From the NCBI RefSeq assembly GCF_002310375.3, contig NZ_CP023315.3, positions 434,001-498,000 of the forward strand: a stretch of 64,000 bases of DNA. Reading direction: 5' to 3'. Every line of letters begins with the position of its first letter. The stretch's first letter is position 1. The notes under the pieces are model-generated. The model saw nothing but the letters and a program-made list of their open reading frames with translations. It was not told the DNA's origin and made no database searches. Positions 50,109 to 58,761 of this stretch are shown piece after piece. Position numbers and translations under genes: made by a program. Origin of the DNA: Caulobacter vibrioides. Lineage in GTDB: Bacteria; Pseudomonadota; Alphaproteobacteria; Caulobacterales; Caulobacteraceae.

Positions 50109-51527
50109 ATGAACGCCAATCTCGCCGCCATTCTCTACATCGTCTCGGGGGTGCTGTTCATCCTCGCCCTTCGCGGCCTGTCCAGCCCGGTGACCAGCCA
50201 GGCGGGCAACCGTAACGGCATGATCGGCATGGCCATCGCCGTCGGCACCACCCTGGCCACGCTCTGGAGCCAGGGCGCGCTGGACGCCGTGACCCTGGGC
50301 CTGATCCTCGGCGGCGTCGCCGTCGGGGGCGCGGTCGGTGCGGTGATCGCCCGCAAGGTCGCCATGACTTCGATGCCGCAGCTGGTCGCCGCCTTCCACA
50401 GCCTGGTCGGCATGGCCGCCTGTCTGGTGGCCGTGGCCGCCATCTATACGCCCGCCGCCTACGGCATCGTGGGTGCGGACGGCGCCATCCACGGGGGCAG
50501 CCTGATCGAGCTGTCGCTGGGTCTGGCCATCGGCGCCATCACCTTCACCGGTTCGGTCATCGCCTTCGCCAAGCTGAACGGCAACATGGGCGGGGCTCCG
50601 ATCCTGCTGCCGGCGCGTCACCTGCTGAACATCATCATCGCGGTCGCCATCGTGGCCCTGATCGTGGTGCTGGTCGCCAGCGGCGGTTCGGCGATCTGGG
50701 CCTTCTGGGGCATCTTCGCTCTGAGCCTGCTGATCGGCGTCACCCTGATCATCCCGATCGGCGGCGCGGACATGCCCGTCGTGGTGTCGATGCTGAACAG
50801 CTATTCCGGCTGGGCGGCGGCGGCCCTGGGCTTCACGCTGGAGAACACCACCCTCATCATCACCGGCGCCCTGGTCGGCTCGTCGGGCGCGATCCTGTCC
50901 TACATCATGTGTAAGGGCATGAACCGTTCGTTCGTCTCGGTGATCCTGGGCGGCTTCGGCGCTGACGCCGCCGCCGCCGGCCCTGGCGGCAAGGTCGAGA
51001 CGCGCCCCGTCAAGCAGGGCTCGGCCGACGACGCGGCCTTCATCATGAAGAACGCCTCGAAGGTCATCATCGTCCCGGGCTACGGCATGGCCGTCTCTCA
51101 GGCCCAGCATGCTCTGCGCGAAATGGCCGACAAGCTGAAGGAGGAGGGCGTCGAGGTGAAGTACGCCATCCACCCCGTCGCCGGCCGCATGCCGGGCCAC
51201 ATGAACGTGCTGCTGGCCGAAGCCAACGTGCCTTATGACGAGGTCTTCGAGCTGGAGGACATCAACAGCGAGTTCTCGACGGCGGACGTCGCCTTCGTGA
51301 TCGGCGCCAACGACGTCACCAACCCGGCGGCCAAGACCGACCCGACCAGCGCCATCTTCGGCATGCCGATCCTGGACGTGGAGAAGGCTCGTACGGTGCT
51401 GTTCGTGAAGCGCGGCATGGCCTCTGGCTATGCGGGCGTCGAGAACGAGCTGTTCTTCCGCGACAACACGATGATGCTGTTCGGCGACGCCAAGAAGATG
51501 GTCGAGGGGATCCTCAAAGGGCTTTGA
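50109..51527 (+). CDS. pntB: NAD(P) transhydrogenase beta subunit
   Basis: A 472-residue PntB: about nine membrane helices (residues 3-260), then the NADP-binding domain III with GYGMAVSQAQHA, HPVAGRMPGHMNVLLAEA and IGANDVTNPAAKTDPTS. With PntA it uses proton influx to make NADPH. ATG 50109 is preferred to a GTG 6 codons earlier because the GGGGGAG site is between them. A clear terminator follows. Confidence 0.95.
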   Translation: MNANLAAILYIVSGVLFILALRGLSSPVTSQAGNRNGMIGMAIAVGTTLATLWSQGALDAVTLGLILGGVAVGGAVGAVIARKVAMTSMPQLVAAFHSLVGMAACLVAVAAIYTPAAYGIVGADGAIHGGSLIELSLGLAIGAITFTGSVIAFAKLNGNMGGAPILLPARHLLNIIIAVAIVALIVVLVASGGSAIWAFWGIFALSLLIGVTLIIPIGGADMPVVVSMLNSYSGWAAAALGFTLENTTLIITGALVGSSGAILSYIMCKGMNRSFVSVILGGFGADAAAAGPGGKVETRPVKQGSADDAAFIMKNASKVIIVPGYGMAVSQAQHALREMADKLKEEGVEVKYAIHPVAGRMPGHMNVLLAEANVPYDEVFELEDINSEFSTADVAFVIGANDVTNPAAKTDPTSAIFGMPILDVEKARTVLFVKRGMASGYAGVENELFFRDNTMMLFGDAKKMVEGILKGL

Positions 51528-51555
51528 TCTGGCCGCGTCGTATCGAAACCCCAAA

Positions 51556-51584
51556 GGCCCCGGTGGAAACGCCGGGGTCTTTTT
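51556..51584 (+). terminator. Rho-independent terminator of the pnt operon
   Basis: GGCCCCGG and CCGGGGTC pair (one wobble), followed by TTTTT, 28 bases after the pntB stop. Confidence 0.8.
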
Positions 51585-51593
51585 CGTGCGCGC

Positions 51594-51624
51594 AAAACAA
51601 AGGCCCCAGGGTTACCTGAGGCCT
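51594..51624 (-). terminator. Terminator-like hairpin after the urcA-type gene
   Basis: On the minus strand AGGCCTCAGG and CCTGGGGCCT pair with one mismatch, followed by TTGTTTT. Confidence 0.55.
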
Positions 51625-51672
51625 CTGTCGCGGGGCGGGGTGTGGGGTGTGGTGCGGCGGTCGCTTTTGCGA

Positions 51673-52026
51673 TCACTGAGCGGCGAGCTCGACCGCGCTG
51701 GCCTGCTTGGCTTGAGCCAGGGCCTGGCGTTGGGGCTTGGACAGCTGACGGTCAGCGTCGCGTTGAACCTCGGTCAGGCAGCGGCCGAACGACATGTCCA
51801 GGGTGTTGTTGCGCAGCTTCGCGCGGCAGATCGTTTCGCCGGCTTGCTGGACGCGGGCCTTGAACACGGCGGCCTGGGCGGGGTTCGACAGATTCAGGTC
51901 AGACACTGCAATGCTCACGCGCGGGTCGCTCTCGGCGGCGTTGGCGGCTTGCGTCAGGCCCAGGACCGGCACGGCGGCGAGGCTCAGGGTGGCGACGGTG
52001 GTCAGGCTCATGATGAACTTGCGCAT
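51673..52026 (-). CDS. UrcA-family secreted protein
   Basis: A 117-residue exported protein: signal peptide (MRKFIMSLTTVATLSLAAVP, cleavage near ANA-AE) and the UrcA core VSDLNLSNPAQAAVFKARVQ with two cysteines (ICRAKL and GRCLTEV) that could form a disulfide. UrcA proteins are abundant in Caulobacterales and Sphingomonadales and have no firm function. It is transcribed from the AT-rich gap that also precedes the M23 peptidase gene. Confidence 0.87.
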   Translation of the reverse strand: MRKFIMSLTTVATLSLAAVPVLGLTQAANAAESDPRVSIAVSDLNLSNPAQAAVFKARVQQAGETICRAKLRNNTLDMSFGRCLTEVQRDADRQLSKPQRQALAQAKQASAVELAAQ

Positions 52027-52123
52027 TTGAAGTATCCCTCTGGTTGGGCGCAGTTCGTTGCGCCGATGAATATTGGATACCTGCAGGTTCTCGCGAAGTC
52101 CCGTTACGTCTCAGTCATGACGT

Positions 52124-52140
52124 GTAATTAAGAGAATTAC
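52124..52140. promoter_or_regulatory. Inverted repeat GTAATT-N5-AATTAC
   Basis: A perfect 6-bp inverted repeat in the 338-base AT-rich gap between urcA-type and M23 genes. The same gap contains TTGCGCAAATATATGG; no known operator is matched. The rest of the gap shows no gene. Confidence 0.35.
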
Positions 52141-52364
52141 AGCGCCTTAATATTCTAAAATGCCTGTAATGTTGTGAGTATATATCTGACTGCGGCGGGG
52201 TTTGCGCAAATATATGGTTTGCAAATGGTTAAGATGAGCCCCGTTTTCGCCTTATGCGACATTTATGCATGCCGCCTATTCACCATCCCGAAAGGTCAAG
52301 TATGAGAGCAAGGCCGCCCAGACGCGGTCCTCTCGACTGACCGAGCGTCGAAGAGGAAGCGGTT

Positions 52365-53192
52365 TTGGTCTCTAGGAGCTTGGCCCTATCGCCGCAGCAC
52401 TTGCGGGTCGCGTTGTTCTCGATGCTGGGCGTCGCTGCGATGGTGGGTGCGCTGAACGGCGCGCTCGCCCTGGGTGGTTGGGTGGCGAGCGCCCCTATGA
52501 GCCAGGCAAGCCGTGCGGACGCTCAGCCGGCGCCCGAGCCTGACCCTGACGTCCTGTCGCCGCCACCGGCCTTTGTGTTCGACGCGCCGCTGCCAGGGCG
52601 GGTCATCAACTCGCCCTTCGGGCTGCGGCAGCTGCCCTGGGAAGAAAGCGGTCGTCTACATCAGGGCGTCGATATCGCCGCGCCCGCCGGCGCCGCCGTG
52701 AAGGTCGCAGCGAACGGGGTCGTCAAGGCGACCGGCGTTAGCCCGACCTACGGCCGCTATGTGCTGGTGATGCACAAGGGCGGCCTCTCGACCCTGTATG
52801 CGCATCTGGCCCGTCCGGCGCGCGGCGTGAAGCGCGGTGCGTATCTGCGACGCGGCGAGATCGTCGCCTTCGTCGGTAATTCGGGGCGGTCCTCGGGCTC
52901 GCATCTCCATTTCGAGATCCGCAAAGGTGACAAGCCGCTCAATCCCAGCTTCTTCCTTGGCCGCACCTTCGCCGAAGCCGACGATCTGCCGTTGCGAGCC
53001 GCGAGCCGCGTGTCGCGAAAGGTCCACAAGGCGACCGTGTCGCGTTGGCCGACGGGCATGACCAAGGCCGCGAAGCGACAGGTCGAACTTGCGCGGTTGA
53101 AGAATGGGCAAGTCAAGGCGACGCTCCCCGTGGCTACGGCGCCGGCGCCCGCCGACCCAACGGCGTCAAGTTTGAGCGACGCCGCGATTTAA
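52365..53192 (+). CDS. M23-family (LytM) peptidoglycan endopeptidase
   Basis: A 275-residue protein with an N-terminal membrane anchor or signal segment (about 15-38), a Pro-rich linker and an M23 domain (about 75-195). Zinc ligands are in LHQGVDIAAP (His, Asp) and SHLHFEIRKG (HLH), so it looks catalytically complete, unlike degenerate LytM activators. The basic C-terminal 70 residues are low complexity. TTG 52365 follows GAGGAAG. Confidence 0.87.
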   Translation: MVSRSLALSPQHLRVALFSMLGVAAMVGALNGALALGGWVASAPMSQASRADAQPAPEPDPDVLSPPPAFVFDAPLPGRVINSPFGLRQLPWEESGRLHQGVDIAAPAGAAVKVAANGVVKATGVSPTYGRYVLVMHKGGLSTLYAHLARPARGVKRGAYLRRGEIVAFVGNSGRSSGSHLHFEIRKGDKPLNPSFFLGRTFAEADDLPLRAASRVSRKVHKATVSRWPTGMTKAAKRQVELARLKNGQVKATLPVATAPAPADPTASSLSDAAI

Positions 53193-53252
53193 AGTTCGCA
53201 ACGGCCTATCGTCGCTCTCGACCGTGCGCGATCCGCGATTACATTGGACGCT

Positions 53253-54209
53253 ATGATCCAGTTTGTCGGTCGTGGCGTCGCGGGCCTTGCCCTTGTCTTC
53301 TTCTTCTACATCGCCGCTGGTGGCCTGATGAGCGCGACGGGCGCGCCGAAGCTTCGCGGCCAGATGGTCGAGATCGAACCTGGACGCGCGTTGCGCTTGG
53401 TCTGCGAGGGGCCCAGCAGCGATCGACCGATCGTGTGGTTGGAGGCGGGAGCCTTTGGCTTCGCGGCGGACTGGGGCGCGGCGCAAGAAGCGTTGACCAG
53501 CGCCGGCTGGCGGTCGTGCGCCTATGATCGCGCCGGCATGGGTTTCTCTCCGAAGGGGCCAAGCCCTCGCGACGGCCACGCCATCGTTTCGGACTTCGAG
53601 AAACTGGTCGCGGCGTCCGGAGAGCGGGGGCCCTACATCCTGGTCGGCCACTCGATGGCGGGCCTCCGTCTGCGCGAGTACGCCGGCCGCAATCCCGATC
53701 AGGTCGCGGGCCTGGTCCTGGTGGATGCGGCGACACCCGAGGCGGCCCTCAACCCGTCGATGCAGGGCTTTATCAAGACGTTCGCGCGCGTGTCCAAATG
53801 GGCCGCCTTCGGCGCCTCGATCGGACTCTACAAGCCGCTCATCCACACGCGCCTCGGCGACAAGATCGATCTGCCGCCGGCCGCCAAGGCTGAAAAGGGG
53901 TGGGCGTTCGCCAGCGGTCTTCATAATCGTACCGCCGCCGAGGAGGTGGGGCTGTGGGCCGAGGCTTCGACCCAGGCGGCCGCTCAGCCCCAGTTCGATC
54001 CCAAGTGGCCGATGGCGGTGGTGACCGCCGGGCCCGTCGCGGGCCGCGAACTGCGGAAGGACATGCAGGCTGCGCCCGCGCGCCGCGCCGTGCATGGCTA
54101 TGTCGACCATGTCGAGGCGGCCACGCACCAGCTGCTGATCGGGCGACGCTTCGCCGACCGCATTGTTCGAGCCATCGCCTTCGTAGCCGACGCTCGCGAA
54201 AAGGGCTGA
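53253..54209 (+). CDS. Membrane-anchored alpha/beta hydrolase
   Basis: A 318-residue hydrolase with an N-terminal membrane helix (FVGRGVAGLALVFFFYIAAGG) and a periplasm- or cytosol-facing alpha/beta domain: YDRAGMGFSP, nucleophile Ser in VGHSMAGLRL, Asp in VLVDAATPE and a late His. Such anchored esterases/epoxide-hydrolase-like proteins have varied substrates. ATG 53253 preferred over a TTG three codons earlier. Confidence 0.83.
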   Translation: MIQFVGRGVAGLALVFFFYIAAGGLMSATGAPKLRGQMVEIEPGRALRLVCEGPSSDRPIVWLEAGAFGFAADWGAAQEALTSAGWRSCAYDRAGMGFSPKGPSPRDGHAIVSDFEKLVAASGERGPYILVGHSMAGLRLREYAGRNPDQVAGLVLVDAATPEAALNPSMQGFIKTFARVSKWAAFGASIGLYKPLIHTRLGDKIDLPPAAKAEKGWAFASGLHNRTAAEEVGLWAEASTQAAAQPQFDPKWPMAVVTAGPVAGRELRKDMQAAPARRAVHGYVDHVEAATHQLLIGRRFADRIVRAIAFVADAREKG

Positions 54210-54247
54210 TACAACCAGAGCGTAGGATCGATTCGGAGAGCCGTCTC

Positions 54248-55165
54248 ATGGTCAGCGCCGTAACCCTGGAAGGGGTCAGCAAGACCTACGATGACTTCCA
54301 TGCCGTGCGGGACGTCAGTTTCGAGGTCCCCGCCGGGCGGATCACCGGATTCCTCGGGCCTAACGGCGCGGGCAAGACATCAACCCTCCGCATGATCCTG
54401 GGCCTGCTGCCGCCCTCCGCAGGGCGTATATCGGTGCTGGGCGCCGAGGACGCGACGAAGGTTCGCGACCGGATCGGTTTTCTCCCCGAGGAGCGCGGCC
54501 TCTACAAGCGCATGACGCCGATCGACGCGATCGCGTTTTTCGCCGGATTGAAGGGCGTGCCCGAAGCCGAGGGTCGCAAGCGGGCCACGGCGCTGCTGGA
54601 GGCCCAGGGTCTGGGCTTTGCGATGAAGCGGCCGATCAAGGATCTCTCCAAGGGGATGGCGCAGAAGGTCCAGCTTCTGTCGGCCTTGGCGCACGAACCG
54701 GCGCTGGTCGTGCTTGATGAGCCCTTCTCGGGCCTGGATCCCGTCAACCAGCAGGCTTTGGAGGCGATGATCCGCGAGATCGCCGCGCGCGGCGCCACCG
54801 TGCTGTTCTCCACCCATGTGATGCAGCACGCCGAGCGCCTTTGCGACAAGGTCGTCTTGATGGCGCGGGGCCGGAAGGTCTTCGACGGCGATGTCGCTAC
54901 GGCCCGTTGCGCGGCGCCGCGAGCGCTGGTGCTGGAAGGCGACCTGTCCGCCGAGGAGGTTGCGGCCTTGCCAGGCCTTGGCGAGGTTGTCTCCGAGCCC
55001 CTCGCCGAAGGGGGATGGCGTCATGTGGCCCGTTTGCCTGAAGTCGGAACCGGGCAGGACGCCCTGAAGGCCGCGTTCGCTCGCGATCTGTCGCTGCGGC
55101 GGTTCGAGCTCAAAGAGCCCACCCTGCATGACGCCTTCATCGTGCTGACAGGAGGCCAGGCATGA
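54248..55165 (+). CDS. ABC transporter ATP-binding protein (Nat-type exporter)
   Basis: A 305-residue ABC ATPase: Walker A GPNGAGKTST, Q-loop replaced by LPEERGLYKRM, signature LSKGMAQKV, Walker B LVVLDEPFSGLDP, H-loop STHVM. The LPEERGLY and LSKGMAQKVQ forms are typical of the NatA-like subfamily. GGAGA precedes ATG 54248. The next gene, its permease, overlaps by 4 bases. Confidence 0.93.
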   Translation: MVSAVTLEGVSKTYDDFHAVRDVSFEVPAGRITGFLGPNGAGKTSTLRMILGLLPPSAGRISVLGAEDATKVRDRIGFLPEERGLYKRMTPIDAIAFFAGLKGVPEAEGRKRATALLEAQGLGFAMKRPIKDLSKGMAQKVQLLSALAHEPALVVLDEPFSGLDPVNQQALEAMIREIAARGATVLFSTHVMQHAERLCDKVVLMARGRKVFDGDVATARCAAPRALVLEGDLSAEEVAALPGLGEVVSEPLAEGGWRHVARLPEVGTGQDALKAAFARDLSLRRFELKEPTLHDAFIVLTGGQA

Positions 55166-56592
55166 GCCGTCTGCTGAAAATCGCGCGCCGGGAGTACCTG
55201 GCCTATGTCCGCACGGTCGGTTTTTGGTTGTCGATCATCGCCTTGCCGCTGGTGATGGGAATCAGCACCTCCGCGCCCTTGCTGATGATGAAGTCGGCCA
55301 AGCCCGAGCGGCTGGCCATTATTGACCTGACCGGCCAGGCGTTCGCGCCGGCGATCACCAAGGCGATGGCCGAGGATCAGAACCGGGCGATCGCCAGGGC
55401 GCTAAGAGCTGCGGCGCTGTCGGCGGCGGGCCCCGAAGCGCAAGAGGCCGTCCGTAAGGCGCAGCTTGAAGGAGGCGATGCTGCAGGGCGCGAAGCCCTG
55501 GAGCGGTTCAACCCGACCGCCGCCGCGCGCTTCAAGCCGCCCAAGGTCGATGCGATCATACTGCCGCCGCCGCCGGAAACTCTGGCCGCCAAGACACCGG
55601 CCGAAGCCGGGATCGTCGCCCGCCGCGAAGTCGCCGAGAAGCGCCTGGATTCGGTGCTGATCATTAGCGGGCGCGATGCGGACGTGACCATGGACCTGTG
55701 GAGCCGGAACCTCGCCGCGCCCGTTCTGGAGGGCGACCTGCGTCAGACCGTCAGCGAGATCATGCGCGAACGGGCGCTCGCTCGGGCGGGTGTTTCGGCG
55801 CAGACCCTGAGCGAAGCCGACGCCCTCAAACCCGCCTTCAACAGCTTGTCGCCCAAGGCGGCTTCGGGCGCGAAGGTCGCGCTGCGCGACCGGCTGCCGA
55901 CCTTTGTCGGGCTCGCCGCCGGCTTTCTGTTGTGGTCGATGGTCATGACCGGCGCCAGCATCCTGCTGAACAGCGTCATCGAGGAAAAGTCGAGCAAGAT
56001 CCTCGAGGTTCTGCTGTCGTCCGCCTCGGTCCCGGAGATCATGGGCGGCAAGATTCTCGGGGTTGCGGGGCTGACCCTGACGGTCATGGGCGTATGGGCC
56101 ATGGCGGGCTGGGCGGCCCTCATCAACTTCGCCCCGGGCTTGGCCGGCGACTTGGTCGCGGTGCTGCTGGGCAAGGGTCTGCTGGCCTATTTCGGGGTCT
56201 ATCTGGTGGGGGGGTACCTGATGTACGCGGCGCTGTTCGCGGGCATTGGCGCCTTCTGTGAGACCCAGCGCGACGCCCAGACCCTGCTGGGTCCGATCAT
56301 CCTGGTGATGTCGATCCCGATCATCTTCATGAGCCAGGCGATCCGCTCGCCAGACTCGCCGATTCTCTCGACCCTGTCCTGGATTCCGCCGTTCACGCCG
56401 TTCCTGATGCCGGTGCGCATCGCGGGCGATCCGCCGCTGGTTCAGGTGGTGGGAACGACTATTCTCATGGCGGTGACGACGGTCGCCCTGGTGGCGTTCT
56501 CGACCCGAGCGTTCCACGTCGGGGCGCTGGCGACGGGGAAGATTGACCTGAAGACCCTGATCGGCCGGATCGCCCGCAAGCAGGCGGGGTAG
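55162..56592 (+). CDS. ABC transporter permease (NatB type)
   Basis: A 476-residue ABC-2 membrane protein: N-terminal helix (about 22-42), a large extracytoplasmic domain (about 45-240) and five to six C-terminal helices (about 250-455), with the family block NSVIEEKSSKILEVLLSSAS. It pairs with the upstream ATPase as an exporter, perhaps of Na+ or lipophilic compounds; substrate unknown. ATGA overlap with the ATPase gene. Confidence 0.9.
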   Translation: MSRLLKIARREYLAYVRTVGFWLSIIALPLVMGISTSAPLLMMKSAKPERLAIIDLTGQAFAPAITKAMAEDQNRAIARALRAAALSAAGPEAQEAVRKAQLEGGDAAGREALERFNPTAAARFKPPKVDAIILPPPPETLAAKTPAEAGIVARREVAEKRLDSVLIISGRDADVTMDLWSRNLAAPVLEGDLRQTVSEIMRERALARAGVSAQTLSEADALKPAFNSLSPKAASGAKVALRDRLPTFVGLAAGFLLWSMVMTGASILLNSVIEEKSSKILEVLLSSASVPEIMGGKILGVAGLTLTVMGVWAMAGWAALINFAPGLAGDLVAVLLGKGLLAYFGVYLVGGYLMYAALFAGIGAFCETQRDAQTLLGPIILVMSIPIIFMSQAIRSPDSPILSTLSWIPPFTPFLMPVRIAGDPPLVQVVGTTILMAVTTVALVAFSTRAFHVGALATGKIDLKTLIGRIARKQAG

Positions 56593-56619
56593 GTCCTCGA
56601 CGGTCTGAACCAGAAACGA

Positions 56620-56651
56620 CGAAGGCCGCGCGGATTACCGCGCGGCCTTCG
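56620..56651. terminator. Bidirectional terminator hairpin
   Basis: CGAAGGCCGCGCGG and its exact complement form a 14-bp stem with loop ATTA, between the convergent ABC permease and rpsU genes. T-rich tails are modest on both sides. Confidence 0.7.
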
Positions 56652-56682
56652 AATTCTTCAGCGATGTGAAGACGCCCAGGTC

Positions 56683-56916
56683 TTACCGGCTGGGCTTCTT
56701 CGGCATCGGCAGCAGGCCTTCACGCTGAGCGCGCTTGCGGGCCAGCTTGCGAGCGCGACGGACCGCTTCGGCCTTTTGGCGCGCGCGCTTTTCCGACGGC
56801 TTTTCATAATGCACGTGCCGCTTCATTTCGCGGAACGAGCCTTCGCGTTGCATCTTCTTCTTCAGAGCCTTCAGGGCCTGATCGACGTTGTTGTCGCGGA
56901 CGAAAATCTGGACCAG
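56683..56916 (-). CDS. rpsU: 30S ribosomal protein S21, apparent CTG start
   Basis: A 77-residue S21: [40 protein letters not shown], then [15 protein letters not shown]. In frame, no ATG, GTG or TTG lies near the expected N-terminus; the codon at the family start position is CTG (56916), with GGAGAG 6 bases upstream. An ATA two codons earlier is the only other odd candidate, and a TTG is ten codons earlier without a site. Divergent from the COQ9 gene, as in many alphaproteobacteria. Confidence 0.9.
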   Translation of the reverse strand: MVQIFVRDNNVDQALKALKKKMQREGSFREMKRHVHYEKPSEKRARQKAEAVRRARKLARKRAQREGLLPMPKKPSR

Positions 56917-57097
56917 GGGTATCTCTCCATTCGACAGCCCGACCAAAATTCCCAAGTCCCTCTTGAGGGGCCGGGCGGGCGAATAAAACCAGTGCCCCGG
57001 AAGGGGTGCTTCCAGGCGATGAGGCGGGGCTGATAGCAGAGCCAACGGCCGCTGTCCATGCGCGACGCGGCCTAAACCACGGTGTAGACTCGGATTC

Positions 57098-57775
57098 ATG
57101 AGCGAAACCGTCGACACCTCCGGCCAAGCTTCCGATCAAGCTGGCGCAAACTGGGCCGATCTGGCCGAACAACGCGTTCTGGATGAGGCGCTGCGCCTAG
57201 CGCCCAAAGCCGGCTGGAACGCGGGACTCGTCAGTCGCGCGCTCGCTGCGGCGGGCCTTTCCGGGGCCGAGGGGCAGCTGTTGCTGCCTGAAGGCCCTCG
57301 CGACTTGGCCGCCCTTTTGTCGCGACGCCATGACGCCGCGGCGCTGGAGCGCCTTGAGGCCTTCGATGTCGCCGCCTTGAAAATTCGCCAGCGGATTCGC
57401 GAGGGCGTGATCGCCCGGCTCGACGCGGCGCAGGAAAACGCCGATGCGCTGCGGCCGCTCGCCGCGTTTCTGGCCTTTCCGACCAACCTGGCTCTCGCCC
57501 TGCGGCTTACCTGGGAATCGGCTGACGCGATCTGGCGTTGGGCCGGCGACACCGCCACTGACGAGAACCACTATTCCAAGCGGGCGATCCTGTCGGGAAT
57601 CCTGATTTCCACCCTGGCCGTCGACATGGCTTCGGGGCGCGTCTCGGCGCTGTCGCATCTGGACGCGCGGATCGACAACGTGATGGCCTTCGAGAAGTGG
57701 AAGGCGGGTCTCAAGCCGATGGATCTGGCCAGCGAGATGGTCTCCGCGCTGGCCAGGATACGGTTCGGGAAATAG
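57098..57775 (+). CDS. COQ9-family ubiquinone biosynthesis protein
   Basis: A 225-residue COQ9 protein: N-terminal TetR-like helical part and the C-terminal COQ9 domain (about 115-200: [44 protein letters not shown]). COQ9 binds lipid and quinone intermediates and aids the COQ7 hydroxylation step. It is divergent from rpsU and convergent with rcdA. Confidence 0.9.
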   Translation: MSETVDTSGQASDQAGANWADLAEQRVLDEALRLAPKAGWNAGLVSRALAAAGLSGAEGQLLLPEGPRDLAALLSRRHDAAALERLEAFDVAALKIRQRIREGVIARLDAAQENADALRPLAAFLAFPTNLALALRLTWESADAIWRWAGDTATDENHYSKRAILSGILISTLAVDMASGRVSALSHLDARIDNVMAFEKWKAGLKPMDLASEMVSALARIRFGK

Positions 57776-57786
57776 GGGCGGGGGCC

Positions 57787-58296
57787 TTAGCCCCCGAACG
57801 CCGCCGTCAGGCGATCGAGCTGGTTCTGAACCGGACGCGGCGCTTCCTCGTTCGGCGACTCCACGTACATGCGACGGTCCAGGTGGCGGACGCGCTCATA
57901 GAGCCGCTCGGAGCGCTGCAGCAGGTTCATCAGACCAAAGGGCAGCTCCTCAACGGCCGGGCCGTCGGCGGCGGCTTCCTCGCCCAGGCGATAGGCTTCG
58001 GCGCACGCGGCTTCGGGCGGCATCTCGCCCTCGCGGACGGCGCGCTGCACCAGCAGCCAGGAGGCCACCTGCATCAGGCGCGTGGTCAATCGCATGCTCT
58101 CGGTGGCGTAGCCCAGCGCGGCGTTGCGGGAGAGGACCTTGCTGTCATGGCGTCCGGCCCCGTCGAGATAGGCGGCGGTCTCCTCGACCAGCTGCATCCC
58201 TTCCTCGAACGTCCGGTCAAACAGTTCCGATCGCGCGAAATCCTGGATCACTCCAGCGCGCCAAGGCGTGTCCGCGAACGCGTTCACTTCGGTCAT
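57787..58296 (-). CDS. rcdA: RcdA, regulator of CtrA degradation (DUF1465)
   Basis: A 169-residue DUF1465 protein, mostly helical (FARSELFDRTFEEGMQLVEE, YLDGAGRHDSKVLSRNAALG, ESMRLTTRLMQVASWLLVQR). In Caulobacter, RcdA joins CpdR and PopA to deliver CtrA to ClpXP at the pole in the G1-S transition. The acidic, disordered C-terminal tail with a Pro-rich NEEAPRPV is visible. It ends 11 bases from the convergent COQ9 gene. Confidence 0.9.
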   Translation of the reverse strand: MTEVNAFADTPWRAGVIQDFARSELFDRTFEEGMQLVEETAAYLDGAGRHDSKVLSRNAALGYATESMRLTTRLMQVASWLLVQRAVREGEMPPEAACAEAYRLGEEAAADGPAVEELPFGLMNLLQRSERLYERVRHLDRRMYVESPNEEAPRPVQNQLDRLTAAFGG

Positions 58297-58479
58297 AGCT
58301 ACTCAATGCCCCTTCGAAAGGCCGCGAGGACGTCTCGCTTGGATGCCGAACTGCAACGCCCGTGCCAGAGCCAACCGTCCCGTTTCGCGACCCGCCCCTT
58401 CGAACCGACCCACACAAACTCTTAAGACGAAAGGCCGCCTTAAGCCGCCAGTAACCTCACCGAAACCTTAAAGGAACCG

Positions 58480-58686
58480 TTAGTCGAGGCGACCAAACAG
58501 CGCATTGGCCGCATCTCGCCCGGCCTTTTTCTTGGCCAGATGGGCCTTGGTGCGCTCGATCTCAGCCTGCAGCGCTTCGATCCGCTCTTCCAGTTCCGAG
58601 ACGCCGTAGACCTCCAGGTCCTCGTGGGTCGCCTCGTTCAAAGCACGTCCGCTGAAGGCGCGGGCTTCCGCAGGCTCCTCGAACAT
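58480..58686 (-). CDS. DUF1192 small protein
   Basis: A 68-residue protein: an LEVYGVSELEERIEALQAEI motif (DUF1192 core, with the SVxELEeRI consensus) within a coiled coil, then KAHLAKKKAGRDAANALF. DUF1192 members are short alphaproteobacterial proteins often near quinone oxidoreductase and rcdA-type genes. Function unknown. It is divergent from the quinone oxidoreductase gene. Confidence 0.85.
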   Translation of the reverse strand: MFEEPAEARAFSGRALNEATHEDLEVYGVSELEERIEALQAEIERTKAHLAKKKAGRDAANALFGRLD

Positions 58687-58761
58687 CGGCTTTTCTCCCT
58701 TTTCCGTGCGACATCTGACGCCTACCTAGGCCGCAAGGCAAGCATCACGAGGGAGCCCGGC

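Noticed and set aside
52180-52260. FNR/FixK-type box in the AT-rich gap near TTGCGCAAATATATGG
   Set aside because: The sequence lacks the TTGAT-N4-ATCAA pattern, so no oxygen regulator site can be claimed.
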